A stretch of DNA of 64,000 nt from Sipunculus nudus (Eukaryota; Annelida; Sipuncula; Golfingiida; Sipunculidae): assembly GCA_026874595.1 (NCBI GenBank), contig CM049306.1, positions 76,819,642-76,883,641 on the forward strand. Reading direction: 5' to 3'. Below the pieces are notes generated by a model that made no database searches, was not told the DNA's origin, and was given only the letters and a program-made list of their open reading frames with translations. The translations under genes were made by a program, and so were the position numbers. Position 1 is the stretch's first letter, and every line of letters starts with the position of its first letter. Shown in pieces: positions 46,721 through 63,773 of this stretch.

Positions 46721-47340
46721 GTTTTGCGCATGAAAAGATGTCGGGGACCACGATGGATCCATTTGTGGCAGTTTAATTGGCGATGGGTGACCCTTGGGTG
46801 CGAGGATGTCCCCGCCCACTTTGTGGCTGCTACACACGATCGTTCGGTCCCGGGACTTGGGAGGCGTTCAGTTCCCCTTGCCATTTTTGTTACTTTAAGA
46901 ATTCCCCGGAAGATGGGGACGGAGGGAGAGAGCTAACGATAAGCTCGCTATCAGAAAGGCAGTGGGTTTAATTGAACCACCTCTCCGGTGATTGGTACTG
47001 ACCTATGGGTGAATCCATCTCGCAGCAATGATGATTTTATCGCTACCACATGAATTACAAGGGCAATGCGATTGTCTGATGGCAAACCACAAACATGATT
47101 TCATTAGCGGTGGGTCGAAAAGCAAGTGGTTGTCCATTATGGCAGGAGTATAAATTCTCCGGAAAGCCAAGGCTTGGAATTCATCATGGCGGCGGACGAG
47201 TTGACACGGTCAGCCCGGCCGCCCATCAGCGTTTCGCTGCCATTGTGGCTTAAACCGCGCTTCTATTTAGATTGCTGTCTGCTCACTAGACACCACTATA
47301 CTAGCTGTGCCTTCTCGGCCACGATATGACAGATTGATCA
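46721..47340. promoter_or_regulatory. GC-rich unique block, candidate distal regulatory region
   Basis: A sharp local rise in GC and CpG in an AT-rich setting, about 9 kb upstream of NK1 exon 1. It is free of simple repeats and has no supported coding exon. An ATG in good context (CATCATGGCGGCGG near 47186) opens only a short frame with no known domain. Proposed as a regulatory block only because NK-class genes usually have large upstream control regions. Confidence 0.25.
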
Positions 47341-48345
47341 TGTACTAGGACTCGCCATTTTCAGTTGTTACGGTGGAGACATCTGGTGAAATTTTAAAGG
47401 AAGGAAGTGGACATTTTTTCCTTCTTTAGGGCGTTTATTACGGAGATGACGGAGCAGTAAAGGACCTTTTATTTTTTTGGTACAAGTTAATGCAGAATGA
47501 AATAGGTTTCAAACGGTTTTAGTAAGTTTTGATTTGGTGGGTGATCCGTATATTGCTTTTCATCTGATAATTATCTTCCCCACACCGGAATAACAATTTT
47601 GTCCATCGAATACTCTGAAACTTCTAACCAATATTGAACTAATAGCTCTCGGAAATAAACTGTTCTAAGATCAATTATCTGATCGAACGCATGGAAAGAC
47701 AAGCAATTGTTAGGATTGACGCTAATGTAAGAATTAAGTACAATATTTTTTATGATCCCCCTAAACTAAATGTTCGGCCTATATAGGCTGAGGTGAATAT
47801 TTCTCAATTCAATACTCCTTATTTTTCCTTGAAACAAATTTCATATTTATTTTTATGTTTTCTTGGACGTACGAATTAGTTAAAGTAATGACAAATATGT
47901 TGTAATAAAAAACCCATTATAATAGATATAAAATTCAAAATTTGGTTCAAATACTTAATATATGATGTTATATGCCAACACTTTTTTTATCAGTATGTCT
48001 GCTTTCTTAAAACAGAATCAACCACATTAAAGTAAAGAAGGGCAAAAAGAGTCCTATACATTAATGCATATCCACGTATATGTATACATTTACATAAATG
48101 CAAATATATGTATACAAAAAATTGAATCAAGGTTCAGAAGTGCAAGCCATGCGTCTGGCTTACTTTGATCTAAATACGTCCTGTGTTAACAGAGTAATGT
48201 ATACACAGGGAAACACACACAAGAAAAAACAATATTTATGAAACCTTAGCTCTCATCAATAGGTGCATGGAGGACGAACCATTTCTCCATTTTTTGTTTG
48301 TTCTGGGACAAAAGGTAACGACAATAATCTGCAGGAACATCACGT
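47341..48345. other. Intergenic, no gene seen
   Basis: AT-rich sequence without recognised features. Confidence 0.5.
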
Positions 48346-48545
48346 GTATTCTGAAAATACGAGTTGTATTCTGAAAATACGAGTTGTATTCTGAAAATAC
48401 GAGTTGTATTCTGAAAATACGAGTTGTATTCTGAAAATACGAGTTGTATTCTGAAAATACGAGTTGTATTCTGAAAATATGAGTTGTATTCTAAAAATAC
48501 GAGTTGTATTCTGAAAATACGAGTTGTATTCTGAAAATATGAGTT
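48346..48545 (+). repeat. 10 x 20 bp perfect-period minisatellite
   Basis: Ten consecutive units of GTATTCTGAAAATACGAGTT fill exactly 200 bases, with three single-base variants (units 7, 8 and 10). Each unit contains GTATT..AATAC, a short hairpin. The high identity implies recent amplification. The minus-strand frame 48246-48560 is generated by the array. Confidence 0.97.
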
Positions 48546-48740
48546 TTCACGAAAAGACATTTTTAAGTAGAGTTATTTTTTGTATGTGTGTTTGTGCGTG
48601 TGGATGGGGGGGGGGGGATTATGAAGAATATTGACTACGCCAGAGAAACTTGATATTTTATCTGCACTGCATGCTAACCAAATCACTCCCAACGCTTTTG
48701 ATATTTTCGCAATGTATAGTAACTCTACGAGGCAACAGCA

Positions 48741-48838
48741 TTTACATTTACCAACTTAATAATGGATAGACTGCCTGGTTAGAACACCATTAACATTTAC
48801 CAACTTAATACATGTAATGGATAGACTGCCTGGTTAGA
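48741..48838 (+). repeat. Two-copy tandem duplication (~45 bp)
   Basis: TTTACCAACTTAATA and AATGGATAGACTGCCTGGTT occur twice in order, the second copy with a 6-base CATGTA insertion between them. Confidence 0.9.
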
Positions 48839-50507
48839 CCAGCTACATTATAAAATGTAATATTAATATGTATAAATGGACAGATACACTGATAAAGAAC
48901 GAAAGTCAGATGTATGGCTTTCGAGGAAACGACGTTTTATATCACCCTTTTTTGCACTAGAATTGCACAGTTTACCGTAGAACCGTACGTGTTTTACAAA
49001 ACATTAAGGGAAATATTAAATTCAAGAAAGATAATGACGCCAACGACAAGTGTCAGACGTTAAAATCATGGTTTTTAATATATTTATGGTTTTGCGAATA
49101 TGTCCTTTAGTCTCCACAAGGGGGCGCTGTTAATTGACGAACAAAGAGACGAGTGTGGCGCTGGGCATGGGCGCGTCTGCACACGTTTCAATTTCGTTGC
49201 ACTTGTCTTCATTAACCAGAGGTTTGGACAAGTGAAGGGCCCATTATATGTCAATATTACTTCCTGTGTGGAGTCAGTTGCGCGCCCCTAGTGTTTGGGA
49301 TACATTACAAACCAAAACAGATTCCTCCTATCGTCTGCTTGCTTTCGCAGCTGCGCTCCCGCCACCAGACTTTGATGTACGTGACGTGCGCGCACAAGGG
49401 CAGACTGGGGGGTTGTTCCGGGCTCCGTATTTCTCCCCGGGATAAAACACTGAGTGTTACAATTGTGTTTCTCATTTGTGGGACCAGAGCCTGCAGTGCT
49501 GGCGGTAGAAACTGCGGTCGTCTGCCACCCCGAGGGCGAGGGAGGGGTCCACCGGGGTCGACAGTTCTAAAATCACTAGCGTATTTACGGTAGATTAAGT
49601 TGACATCATAATACCGCATTTTGTTACAACTTCTGACGAACACGGCCGATGGTGCTCTTAGCCGCCTCTCAGAGCACGTGTGTTTTTATGTAGCTATGGG
49701 GGATAATCCTTTTCTCGCACCTCTTACACAAAGTGAGTCTGTCCGCCCCTTGGGTCCTGTGAGCGGCTTTTTCTGATCTTTATGAGTAATGACAACACAT
49801 TCCACTTTATAGATAAGAAAAGAATACATGTGGTGACCCTCAAGTTGGATATGAATTACCATTTCCGCCAGCATAAAACATCTGGCATGTGCATTATTGT
49901 ATGTATGTATGTGTGAAATGTGTAAACAAATGAATCTACCATACATAAACAGAGCTAGCTGGTCGATAAGATTTTGATATTTGCATGCTCGATTTAAAAA
50001 CGATATTTGTACGTCTGTTATTTATAGTATATATTATTAAAGCACAGCCTGTAAGGAAAATTTTAATTTTACAAAGTTTTAACTATAAAAAATCCTTTGC
50101 TGTTAAGGTTCTTTGGTTTTATATTTTATTTGATAGGCCTTTCGTTACTTGCTACACTACACACTAGTTCAATGCCGATGTAAATCAAATCAAATGGGTT
50201 TTATTGATTTTGTTTTATCAATTAGAAAAATAGGCCTAAATCATCTTATTTTGATAAAAAAAATATTTTTATAAATTTAAAAATCACTGAAAGAACAGTC
50301 CATGAAAGTATCCAAGTCTAAATCTGACATATAGCTATGAATAAATAAAAAGTAAAAATAAATAAATTATAAGCTATGATCGCGAGTTATATACCAATTG
50401 TATATTTAATTGATTCCCGATCTACTGATAAACATCTACGGCTTTGAGATCGACTGAGGTATTCAATTTGTTATACCCCCTAAAACAAGAGATTGTAAAT
50501 TAAGCAT
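48839..50507. other. Intergenic with GC-rich block at 49090-49560
   Basis: 49090-49560 is unique and GC/CpG-rich, including CACCCCGAGGGCGAGGGAGG. Open frames overlap on both strands but none has a recognisable domain. The rest is AT-rich. Confidence 0.4.
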
Positions 50508-51280
50508 GAAGTAGCTTCGTGATTTCCTGACAGTTGGTTATAGCATGATTTCACTTTGAAATTTCCTGGTATTGGTTACATCATGAAGGAATATCGTGAT
50601 TTCTTGATAGTGGACTACAGTATGAAGTAACTTGGTGATTCCCTGGCAATTGGTTACAGCATGATTTCGCTTCGAGATTTCCTGACAGTGGGCTACAGTA
50701 TATATGAAGTATAGCTTCGTAAATTCATGATTTCCTCGTAGTTTGTTTCAGCATGAATATACGCTTCGAGATTTCCTGGCATTAAAGCCGCGTGTCCACT
50801 TGTACGGATGCGGTGCGTGTGCGGTGCGGATACGTATGCGGATATTTTGTGCGTGTGTGTCCATTTGATACGTTTTCAGTGCGTTTTTAGGTCTTTCACC
50901 CTCTTTCATGCGTTTCCGTACCCGCGGCAACATGGTCCGGTTTTCAAAAAACGTATATCCGTTTCCGCACGCCGCACGCACTCCGCACCGCATAAGTGGA
51001 CACACTCCTTCTTTATTTCATATGCGCGATTTAAAACTCGTCCGCATCCGCATCCGTATCCGTATCCGTATCCGTACCGCATAAGTTGACACGCAGCTTA
51101 AGTTGTTTCGTGATTTTCTGACAGTGGGCTGTTACTTTAAGTAACAAGATTCCTGACAGTGGGCTATATGAAGTATCGAAATTGTATGGAATTTGGCTGT
51201 ATACATTATGATTTCGCTTCGAGATGTCCTGGTAGTATAGGCTACAAAACGTGAAGTAATTCGTGATATCTTCGCAGTTG
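50508..51280 (+). repeat. Degenerate ~39 bp tandem array, split by a MITE
   Basis: About a dozen diverged units of the type GAAGTAGCTTCGTGATTTCC followed by TGACAGTTGGTTACAGCAT. Alternate units look more like each other (GATTTCGCTTCGAGATTTCC variants), suggesting a ~78 bp dimer. The array is interrupted at 50786-51097 by a TTAA-flanked element. Confidence 0.8.
50786..51097. mobile_element. 312 bp piggyBac-like MITE flanked by TTAA
   Basis: The left end AGCCGCGTGTCCACTT and the right end AAGTTGACACGCAGC are inverted repeats. Each is bordered by TTAA (50782-50785 and 51098-51101). The interior has CGGATGCGG/CCGCATCCG-type short repeats and an internal copy of the end sequence (CATAAGTGGACACACTCC near 50992). 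TTAA duplication is diagnostic of piggyBac-like (or Kolobok-like) elements. No transposase is present. Confidence 0.85.
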
Positions 51281-51900
51281 CATGCATGGCTCGGGAGACA
51301 TCTGTGCGTACTCTTGTAGACAAATGTCCCGACAAAAGGGTGTATGGTAAATTACCCTCCACACCGATTAGAGGGATTTTGGCAGAGGCCAAGGGCAAAT
51401 ATTCACGCGTCTCCGAGGAAACCGCGGGCATGGTTACCGCAAAATTCCCGGTCAGACAGGGTAATTTATATTCTCGGGATGGGGCGGCCCTGTAAGCATG
51501 CGCGTATTTCTAGGAACCTGGCTGCCAAATTCCTCCTCCTCGGATCCAATGACTGTACAGGTTTTAGTCATTTACTAACTATCCGAGTGTCCTTTGAACA
51601 GTTATTACTGGCACGCTCGGCAACGAGTCAATATTTTTATAATAAGCTGGAGAGCAACCTCCCAATTTGTTGGACCTGTTGTTTAATTGGCAGTGCTTCC
51701 CGCGTGCCTTAGTGTGTGTACAAAACCGGGACCTCGGTATCAAGGGGCGCTACATATGTTTGGAAAACAAGTACATCAGACATTTCACTCGGCAAGGGTC
51801 CGCCTTTGCAGTCGACCATACCAAGCTAACACCCTGGTGAAGTCCCCGTCCAGCTGTGAAAACACCTCCTCTGCTAAAATATAGAACCTGTGCGCCTCAG
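51281..51900. promoter_or_regulatory. GC-richer unique block 5' of NK1, candidate regulatory
   Basis: Non-repetitive, CpG-containing DNA with short overlapping frames in two phases. The frame 51286-51495 has a mixed, protein-like composition but no recognised domain and is only 69 codons. It is either a candidate upstream control region or an unrecognised small exon; the evidence is compositional only. Confidence 0.2.
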
Positions 51901-52689
51901 TCTATAGTCCAACTGGACAAAAAAGCCAGGGGATTTGAGATTGCGCTGAAAACATAAATAAGCCATTGTATCCATTTTGGAGGCCCTCATTGGCAGTAAG
52001 TCACACTGAAGGATCCGGGGAGATATCCGATCTGAACGCCGGGGGTCTTGTTACAAAAGCAAGCAGTTTTCATGTTGAGCGGTATATCGCCAACCATGCA
52101 AGTTTGACTGACATGTGTATGTTTATACGAGGTGTCGATTTTGTTACGGAAGCCTTTCGTAACTACCACCTGTTTTTCTGTTGCTAATTGGGTGTCTTCG
52201 GCCACTTGAAATAACAATACTTATACTTAACGTCCACGGGTAATGCTGAAAACACATCGAAGTATATAACTACTTATTAAAATATATAGACAGACCCAGA
52301 TGATTTATCTTCGAATGCATAAGTATTCTGCATTGTTTAGGTATATATGTATAATGGACTGTAAAATTTAACATATAAATTTATTTGTTTTCTTTAACTT
52401 TCTCTGGGAAACGAAGTCATCGCGGTGAGGACCGCTTAATATATGGATGAAAACGTATAATTATATAATTAGTTTGTTAAAAACATCTCACGGTTAAAAT
52501 ATGCACATATAGAAACATGTATTTTTTTAGATATGGGAAGTATAATTTGAATGAGTTTGAAATCAATATAACTTTTTTATATATATGGGCTTCCATATGT
52601 GTTTCTTCTACTTAATTGTTTACATTAAAACGTATACATATGAAGTAATAAATCATTTTGCCAGTTAACATAAAACTTGCAAAATATAA

Positions 52690-52737
<48 letters not shown>

Positions 52738-53366
52738 AGTTTTTATAAGTTACCATAAAAAGATATTATTGGATATAAATTTATTCAGTAAGAAGAATGT
52801 TAGTATTATGATTTTAATTATTCTTTGATAAATTCATGATCGACCGTCATTGTTTGATGCGCAACATCTTAATGTTACTGAACATATATTACCAAAATAT
52901 AAACCCATCTGGTTTTGAAGTCAGGAACAAAAAAGGAAGAATATATCACAATATATGATCTTTCTTAAAGATACATATGATATATATATACATATATATA
53001 TATATTTTAACTCTGAAGAAAAACAACACTGTAAATTCACAACAGTCTGTTTCAGGGGATGCGACCCGATCATCAGGTGAATGTGGTTAGAATGAAACTA
53101 ACGGCGTGGTTTGAAAAGGCGAGACTTTACGAGATTACGAGATTATGCATGCTTTGTGCGATCCGGGGGGGGGGGGGGGGGGGCATGTGAAAGACTGACA
53201 CTGATCCTATTGTCCTCGGGGGCACAATAGGATTGGTCGGGGTACATGTGCACGTGCAATACTGGAACATAACAGGCCAAAGAGGTTATATGTTGTTTTA
53301 ATGTTTATATATAATATAAAGATATATACCATGCAGGATGCTCAATTAGCATAATAAACTGATATG

Positions 53367-53409
<43 letters not shown>

Positions 53410-53796
53410 ACAAACAACTCAGATATACGTTGGCCATGCAAGTGAATTTACTTGCATCCGTTAATTTAAATAATTTAAAGTCTCTGTTTCAACTCAAATA
53501 TTTATATCTATACATGCAGCGGATAGGTATATGGTATTCATGTATGATGGTTTGAGGTGTTAGGAGCTTTTGTTAAATAATTATGATTTTTTATATTATC
53601 ATTTGAAATCAAAGAAGCATTTGTTAAATCATTATGACATTTTTCAAATAAGACCCAAAAGGTTATCTTAAAATGTGATGAATTCTGAGAACCATGAATT
53701 CAATTCTAGGCTATAATTCTAGATAAATATCTAATTATTTCTTCTTTTGTATAATAAGATATACCGAGTCAATAAAAGTAAGAATCAAAACATTGT

Positions 53797-53801
<5 letters not shown>

Positions 53802-53882
<81 letters not shown>

Positions 53883-53896
53883 GATATATATATATA
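53802..53896. repeat. (TA)n microsatellite, compound
   Basis: Long TA tract with single TGTA and TCGAGA interruptions. Confidence 0.95.
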
Positions 53897-54822
53897 AAAT
53901 GGTATTTCTAATTTTAGCCTTTCCTCATTGCATGGTGCGAGTTATTGCAGGAGCTAATAATGTGGCAGCCAAAGGATGTGTTTTCTGAGTTTATTATATA
54001 TAAAAATATGATATGCGCCTATATCTGTATACTGGATTATGGCAAATTTGTATAGATAAAAAATGAAAAAGTATAATCCCATCGCATTCGCCCCCTGAAA
54101 TATCCTGAACATAATATTAACTTTAAACTCTTATAACGTTATAGTTTAAATTCTCAACTCAGGGATGGCTATTGTTCTTAGTTGTATATATCTTTCGGTC
54201 AAATCACATCGTCGGCAGTCTGGTGTGCATGCTTGACAATTCTGAGTTTTACGAAAGCCATGATCTATATCTCCAGGGACAGGATCCAATATATAGATGG
54301 TTTTAAATTAAATCTTATTTATCATTAATCGGGTATAGCAGATAGATGGAATAATATTTTTTGTTGTCTTATCAAGATGTGTGAATTTATAATGTATTAT
54401 ACATCTATGTCTTTTTAAGACACTGTGTCTATGCCGTGGTCTTAAGGTGTGTACTATAAATATATACGTGGTCTGCGTCTTGTGACTGACTGATATTTAT
54501 TAGTTGACACATGGTTTTACATATTTATAAGGCTAAATGACACAGGTATATACGTCAATAAAAGTTACAGGTATTCTTAAAGTTTAGAAAATATATTACA
54601 GACATGTAATAAGATATAACAACAATGGAGACAATAAATATATGTACACATGTATCCATTCAAACGCTGACAAAAGCAATCCGATATAACCAAAACAAAC
54701 AAAATATGAAATTTTACGATTTATCATGCAAAAATCTGCTTATATCATTCTTTTCAAGTACTCTACTGAATGTGTGTTAATAAATATACTGACTCATTAA
54801 CATATCATAAGTATATATAATA

Positions 54823-54928
54823 TATATATAGTATATGTATGTGAATGAATGTATGTATGTATATGTGTGTATAAAATGTATTTTGCGTATATATACATAT
54901 ATATATAAATTGTATATATATATGTCTA

Positions 54929-54967
<39 letters not shown>
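54823..54967. repeat. Compound TA/TG microsatellite
   Basis: TA tracts alternate with GTATGTATG and ATATATGTC words. Confidence 0.9.
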
Positions 54968-54971
<4 letters not shown>

Positions 54972-55080
54972 CTAAGTCTAAAATCTAAGTGCAATGCAAT
55001 TCTTAAATTAAATTTTTACGTTGGAATATTAAAATATGGGATTTGTTTCACTTTAGCTAAGTATAGAAGCATATGATGCA

Positions 55081-56091
55081 ATTAAGACAGAAGGCAGACC
55101 ATTCCCGTTTTGACCAGAGTGGCCAGAGTCGTACGGGACGGAGACGATGCACTATTTGTGTAGATATACGTTCGGCAGCGCCGGCAGTTGATCTCATTTT
55201 GTGGTTAATGAACTAGGCACCTCTCCACAATGCTGGTTTACATTATATATGAATCCACATGGGTACACTCAATCAAGTCGTCCACTCGCGCGTGCCAGAG
55301 CGATTACGTAACCTCTGTGGATCCCAGCTCCGACCCCATGACACGCTAGACCTCCAAAAGCCAGATGTTGGTTGTTCTTTCTAATTTAAAGGCACTTTAC
55401 TTAATCAGCAATTTACACTGGCAAATTTTTAGCGCTGATAAGGTCGCGGTTACGGTGCAGCTATCAGTAATGACGGTACTCGGGGGCAGAGTGTCGTCCG
55501 CTTCCACGTGATTCATTCATCTGCCTTTAATTGATAAAATTATCATTTTATCTATCACCCAGCGGTTGGCATGCTAAATATTTATGGACAACTAATTTAC
55601 CGAAACTTAGTAGCCATTCAGCTAATTAAACCGACTTCAGACTGCCAGACCGTAAAGTGAATGGGATATATAATACAGAGGTTATTATTGACTTATGCCC
55701 ATGGGCTTTTGTGAACATATCTTGGGTCGATTTGGGATGGCAGGCTAATGTTTAAATACTTGCCAGCTGATCTTTACGAATTTGGCCAATATATCCAGAA
55801 ACTACGGACGTTGGAGGAAGTCTGCAGGTCTTCGTGCACCCCGTGGAGTTAATTACAGCACTGTACTTAATTGGTAACAGAGACGTGGTGATCCAATTAA
55901 CTTGTCACTGTGAATCGTGGCTGGAGTCCCTTTTCTATGGGAGGGTGGTGTGCGCATGCGCAGAGAGTGCCAGGGTGTTTAACACAGCAAAGGCAGCCAC
56001 TTGTCAATCACTCAGCCGTACATGAAACCGGAGCAAACATTTCCGACCATCTTCTGATCCAAGCTAACGGACGTTGTCAAAGGCTGAGTGT
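55081..56091 (+). promoter_or_regulatory. NK1 5' flank, candidate proximal promoter and enhancer
   Basis: Unique, GC-richer DNA directly before the NK1 start codon. It holds an E-box CACGTG (55505-55510). A dense GATA-word cluster lies at 55530-55557 (TTGATAAAATTATC then TTTTATCTATCA). ATTA/TTAAT words follow at 55590-55630, and a TATA-like GGATATATAATAC near 55664. No competing gene is visible, so the region probably contains the promoter and 5' UTR. Individual sites are sequence matches, not proof of binding. Confidence 0.4.
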
Positions 56092-60637
<4,546 letters not shown>

Positions 60638-61192
60638 TATTCATTTCATTAACATGTTTATTTCTAGATTGTATGTGTATATATAAATTTGCAACAAGAT
60701 CAAATATTGTACATGACACGTTGAATTGTATTATTCATATACTATATATAAAAGATACCGGCCAACTTTTTGTACAATTAAACAAAGGCCGAAAACTTGA
60801 TTAAGAAAATGGACAGACATATATTCTGTGCACCACAAACTTTACACAAAACTACACTTTCATTCACTTATACATAATTTGTTTCATGAATCTAATTTTT
60901 GAAACAAAACAGAAATCAACTTTCAACGGGGCATTATAAATATGTATATTTGACTTTCTTTTTATTGCAGTTGAAAATGATAAGATTTCAAATTAATTAA
61001 TCCTGGCATTTAGTTCTATATATATGGTTACAAATGTTTGGTAATTTATGATAAACTGCATGTTCGAATACTTACAAACCTAAGAAGAACATTGTTCTAT
61101 ATATATAGATCACACAAATATTTATATTATACGCCACACTCTATGTACCATAAATTCTCTCTCTCTCTCTTTATATATATATATATATATAT

Positions 61193-61260
<68 letters not shown>

Positions 61261-61924
61261 GTAACATGCATGTGCATGTTCTGCATGCATATAATGATAA
61301 CAGTACATTCATCTTCACACATATAACAGCTATATTTATATAAATGTCAGAGAATTGTACATCTACATAATACCAAAACAATTGTATAACATTTTTTTAA
61401 ACAGATTTGTTTTGAGTCAGATTTTAAAAAAAAAATAAAATATTGTAATATATTTGTATTTTTCTTTGGTTGTATATTTGCTTCAACAAGTGATTTGTTT
61501 TAGAGCATACTATCGTGAATGTATATAGTATATACTTCTTAATCGGTTTTGAATTTCTTATGCACTCGGATCGACCTATTCCTATCAATTACAAAGTCCA
61601 TGCGAAAAAAGCATACGTGTTTTCCATATGTTATTAGAACACATGCACGTAACGTCGTGTCAATATAAATCTGACCCATAAAATTCCTTATTAATTTTTA
61701 TTCATGAATTAATTATTTACACAGGTCTCTGCAAGTATTTTGGAATATAATCCCACACTGGTTGAAACTGGTTATATAGATCATGTGTTTTATCCCAAAC
61801 CCCTTTTTTATGATTATTGTTTCCGTAATTAAACGCCCTGGTATAATTTTTAATTTTTTTTTTAATTGATATGATATTCGAGCGTATACATTTGTTTATA
61901 AATATTAAGGATGGAATGACGAAA
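60638..61924 (+). other. NK1 3' UTR and flank
   Basis: AT-rich sequence after the stop. A canonical AATAAA occurs at 61434-61439, about 800 bases downstream, after a (TA)n tract at 61171-61261; the true 3' end is unknown. No other gene seen. Confidence 0.5.
61171..61261. repeat. (CT)n then (TA)n microsatellite
   Basis: A short CTCTCTCT run at about 61156 passes into about 45 TA units with a TCTTTA interruption. Confidence 0.95.
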
Positions 61925-63600
61925 ATAGGCGATACCTGACTCGAACTCAACAATGCGATAGGTAATACGTGACTCGAACTCGAGCGTTCGATAATACGTG
62001 ACTCGAACTCGAGCATTCGATAGGTAATACCCGAATCGAACTCGAACATGCGATAGTTGATACCTGACACGAACTCGAGCATTCGATATGTAATACGTGT
62101 CTCAAACTCGAGCATTCGATAGGTGATACGTGACTCAACTCGAGCATTCGATAGGTTAAACATTACTCGAACTCGAAGATTCGATAGGTGATACACGACT
62201 CGAACTCGAGGATTCGATAGGTTTACGTGAGCGAACACGAGCATTCAACTGGTATAATACCCAACCCGAACTCTAGCATTCAATAGGTAATACGTGAGCG
62301 AACTCGAGCATTCAGTTGGTAAAATACGTTACTGGAACTCGAGCATTCGATAGGTAATACTCAACCCGAACTCCATGCAGCATTCGATAGGTAATACGTG
62401 ACTCGAACTGGAACATTCAATAGGTAATACGTGACTCGAACTCGAGCATTCCATAGGTGATACGGGAATCGAACTCGAGCATTCACTAGGTGATACGTGA
62501 CTCGAACTCGAGCATTCAGTAGGTGATACGTGACTCGAACTCGAGCATTCCATAGGTGATACGTGACTCAACTCGAGCATTCGATAGGTTAAACATTACT
62601 CGAACTCGAGGACTCGATAGGTATACACAACTCGAACTCGATCATTGAATGGGTAATACGTGAGCGAACACGAGCATTGAATTGATATAATACCCACATT
62701 CAAGCATTCAATTGGTTATATACGTTACTAGAACTCGAGCATTCGATAGGTAATACTCGACCCGAACTCCATGCAGCATTCGATAGGTAATACGTGACTC
62801 GAACTGGAGCATTCAGTAGGTAATACGTGACTCGAACTCAAGCATTCAATAGGTAATACATACTCGAACTCGAGATTTTCGATAGATGATACGTGACTCG
62901 AACTCGAGCATTCGATAGGTGATACGTGACTCAACTCGAGCATTCGTTAGGTTAAACATTACTCGAACTCGAGCATTCGATAGGTAATACTCGACCCGAA
63001 CTCCATGCAGCATTCGATAGGTAATACGTGACTCGAACTGGAGCATTCAATGGGTAATACGTGACTCGAACACTAGCATTCCATAGGGGATACGTGACTC
63101 GAACTCGAGCATTCAATAGGTGATACGTGACTCGAACTCGAGCATTCCATAGGTGATACGTGACTCAACTCGAGCATTCGATAGGTTAAACATTACTCGA
63201 ACTCGAGCATTCGATAGGTGATACACGACTCGAACTCGAGGATTCGATAGGTATACACAACTCGAACTCGATCATTGAATAGGTAATACGTGAGCGAACA
63301 CGAGCATTCAATTGGTATAATACCCAACCCGAACTCGAGCATTCAATTGGTAATATACGTTACTGGAACTCGAGCATTCGATAGGTAATACTCAACCCGA
63401 ACTCCATGCAGCATTCGATAGGTAATACGTGACTCGAACTGCAGCATTCAGAAGGTAATACGTGACTCGAACTCGAGCATTCAATAGGTAATACATACTC
63501 GAACTCGAGCATTCGAAAGGTGATATACGACTCGAACTCGAGCATTCAGTAGGTGATACGTGACTCAACTCGAGCATTCGATAGGTGACACACGATTCGA
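61925..63600 (-). repeat. ~33 bp minisatellite with higher-order repeats
   Basis: Some 50 head-to-tail units around ACTCGAACTCGAGCATTCGA plus TAGGTAATACGTG. A variant unit with an inserted CTCCATGCAG occurs at 62371, 62767, 63001 and 63402, that is at spacings of 396, 234 and 401 bases. This shows a higher-order repeat of about 398 bp and one shortened copy. Most units carry the palindrome CTCGAG. Minus-strand frames here (for example 61717-62244) are array translations, not genes. Confidence 0.93.
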
Positions 63601-63716
63601 GCAAAATCACAAAATGAGCATTTTATACCATTTTATAATATAAAGTACTCATATCCTGCTCGTAGACAAGAAAATATAATGGTTTAACATTCAATCCAAT
63701 CATTTGAATATTGCTT

Positions 63717-63773
<57 letters not shown>

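Larger units (their letters stand above)
51901..55080. other. AT-rich intergenic with several (TA)n tracts
   Basis: TA tracts at 52691-52733, 52978-53005, 53370-53407, 53802-53896 and 54823-54967, and a G19 run at 53165-53183. No gene recognised. Confidence 0.6.

Noticed and set aside
48346-48545. CRISPR-like regular repeat
   Set aside because: The units are contiguous with no unique spacers, and the genome is animal; this is a minisatellite.
48246-48560. 104-codon minus-strand frame with a repeated peptide
   Set aside because: It is produced by the 20 bp array. Its period gives 20 codons per three units, as expected for any open frame through it.
51286-51495. 69-codon frame with protein-like composition
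   Set aside because: Too short to judge, no recognised family, and another frame overlaps it; mentioned only as part of the GC-rich block.
53165-53183. G19 run (also near 24228, 40310 and 58494) as quadruplex control sites
   Set aside because: Simple homopolymers scattered in intergenic or repeat DNA with no positional link to genes; they may include sequencing or assembly error.
56074-56091. Upstream extension of NK1 exon 1
   Set aside because: It opens only through a TTG codon; the ATG at 56092 is the first proper start in this frame.
61717-62244. 175-codon minus-strand frame
   Set aside because: Most of it is a translation of the ~33 bp minisatellite; similar frames recur across the array.
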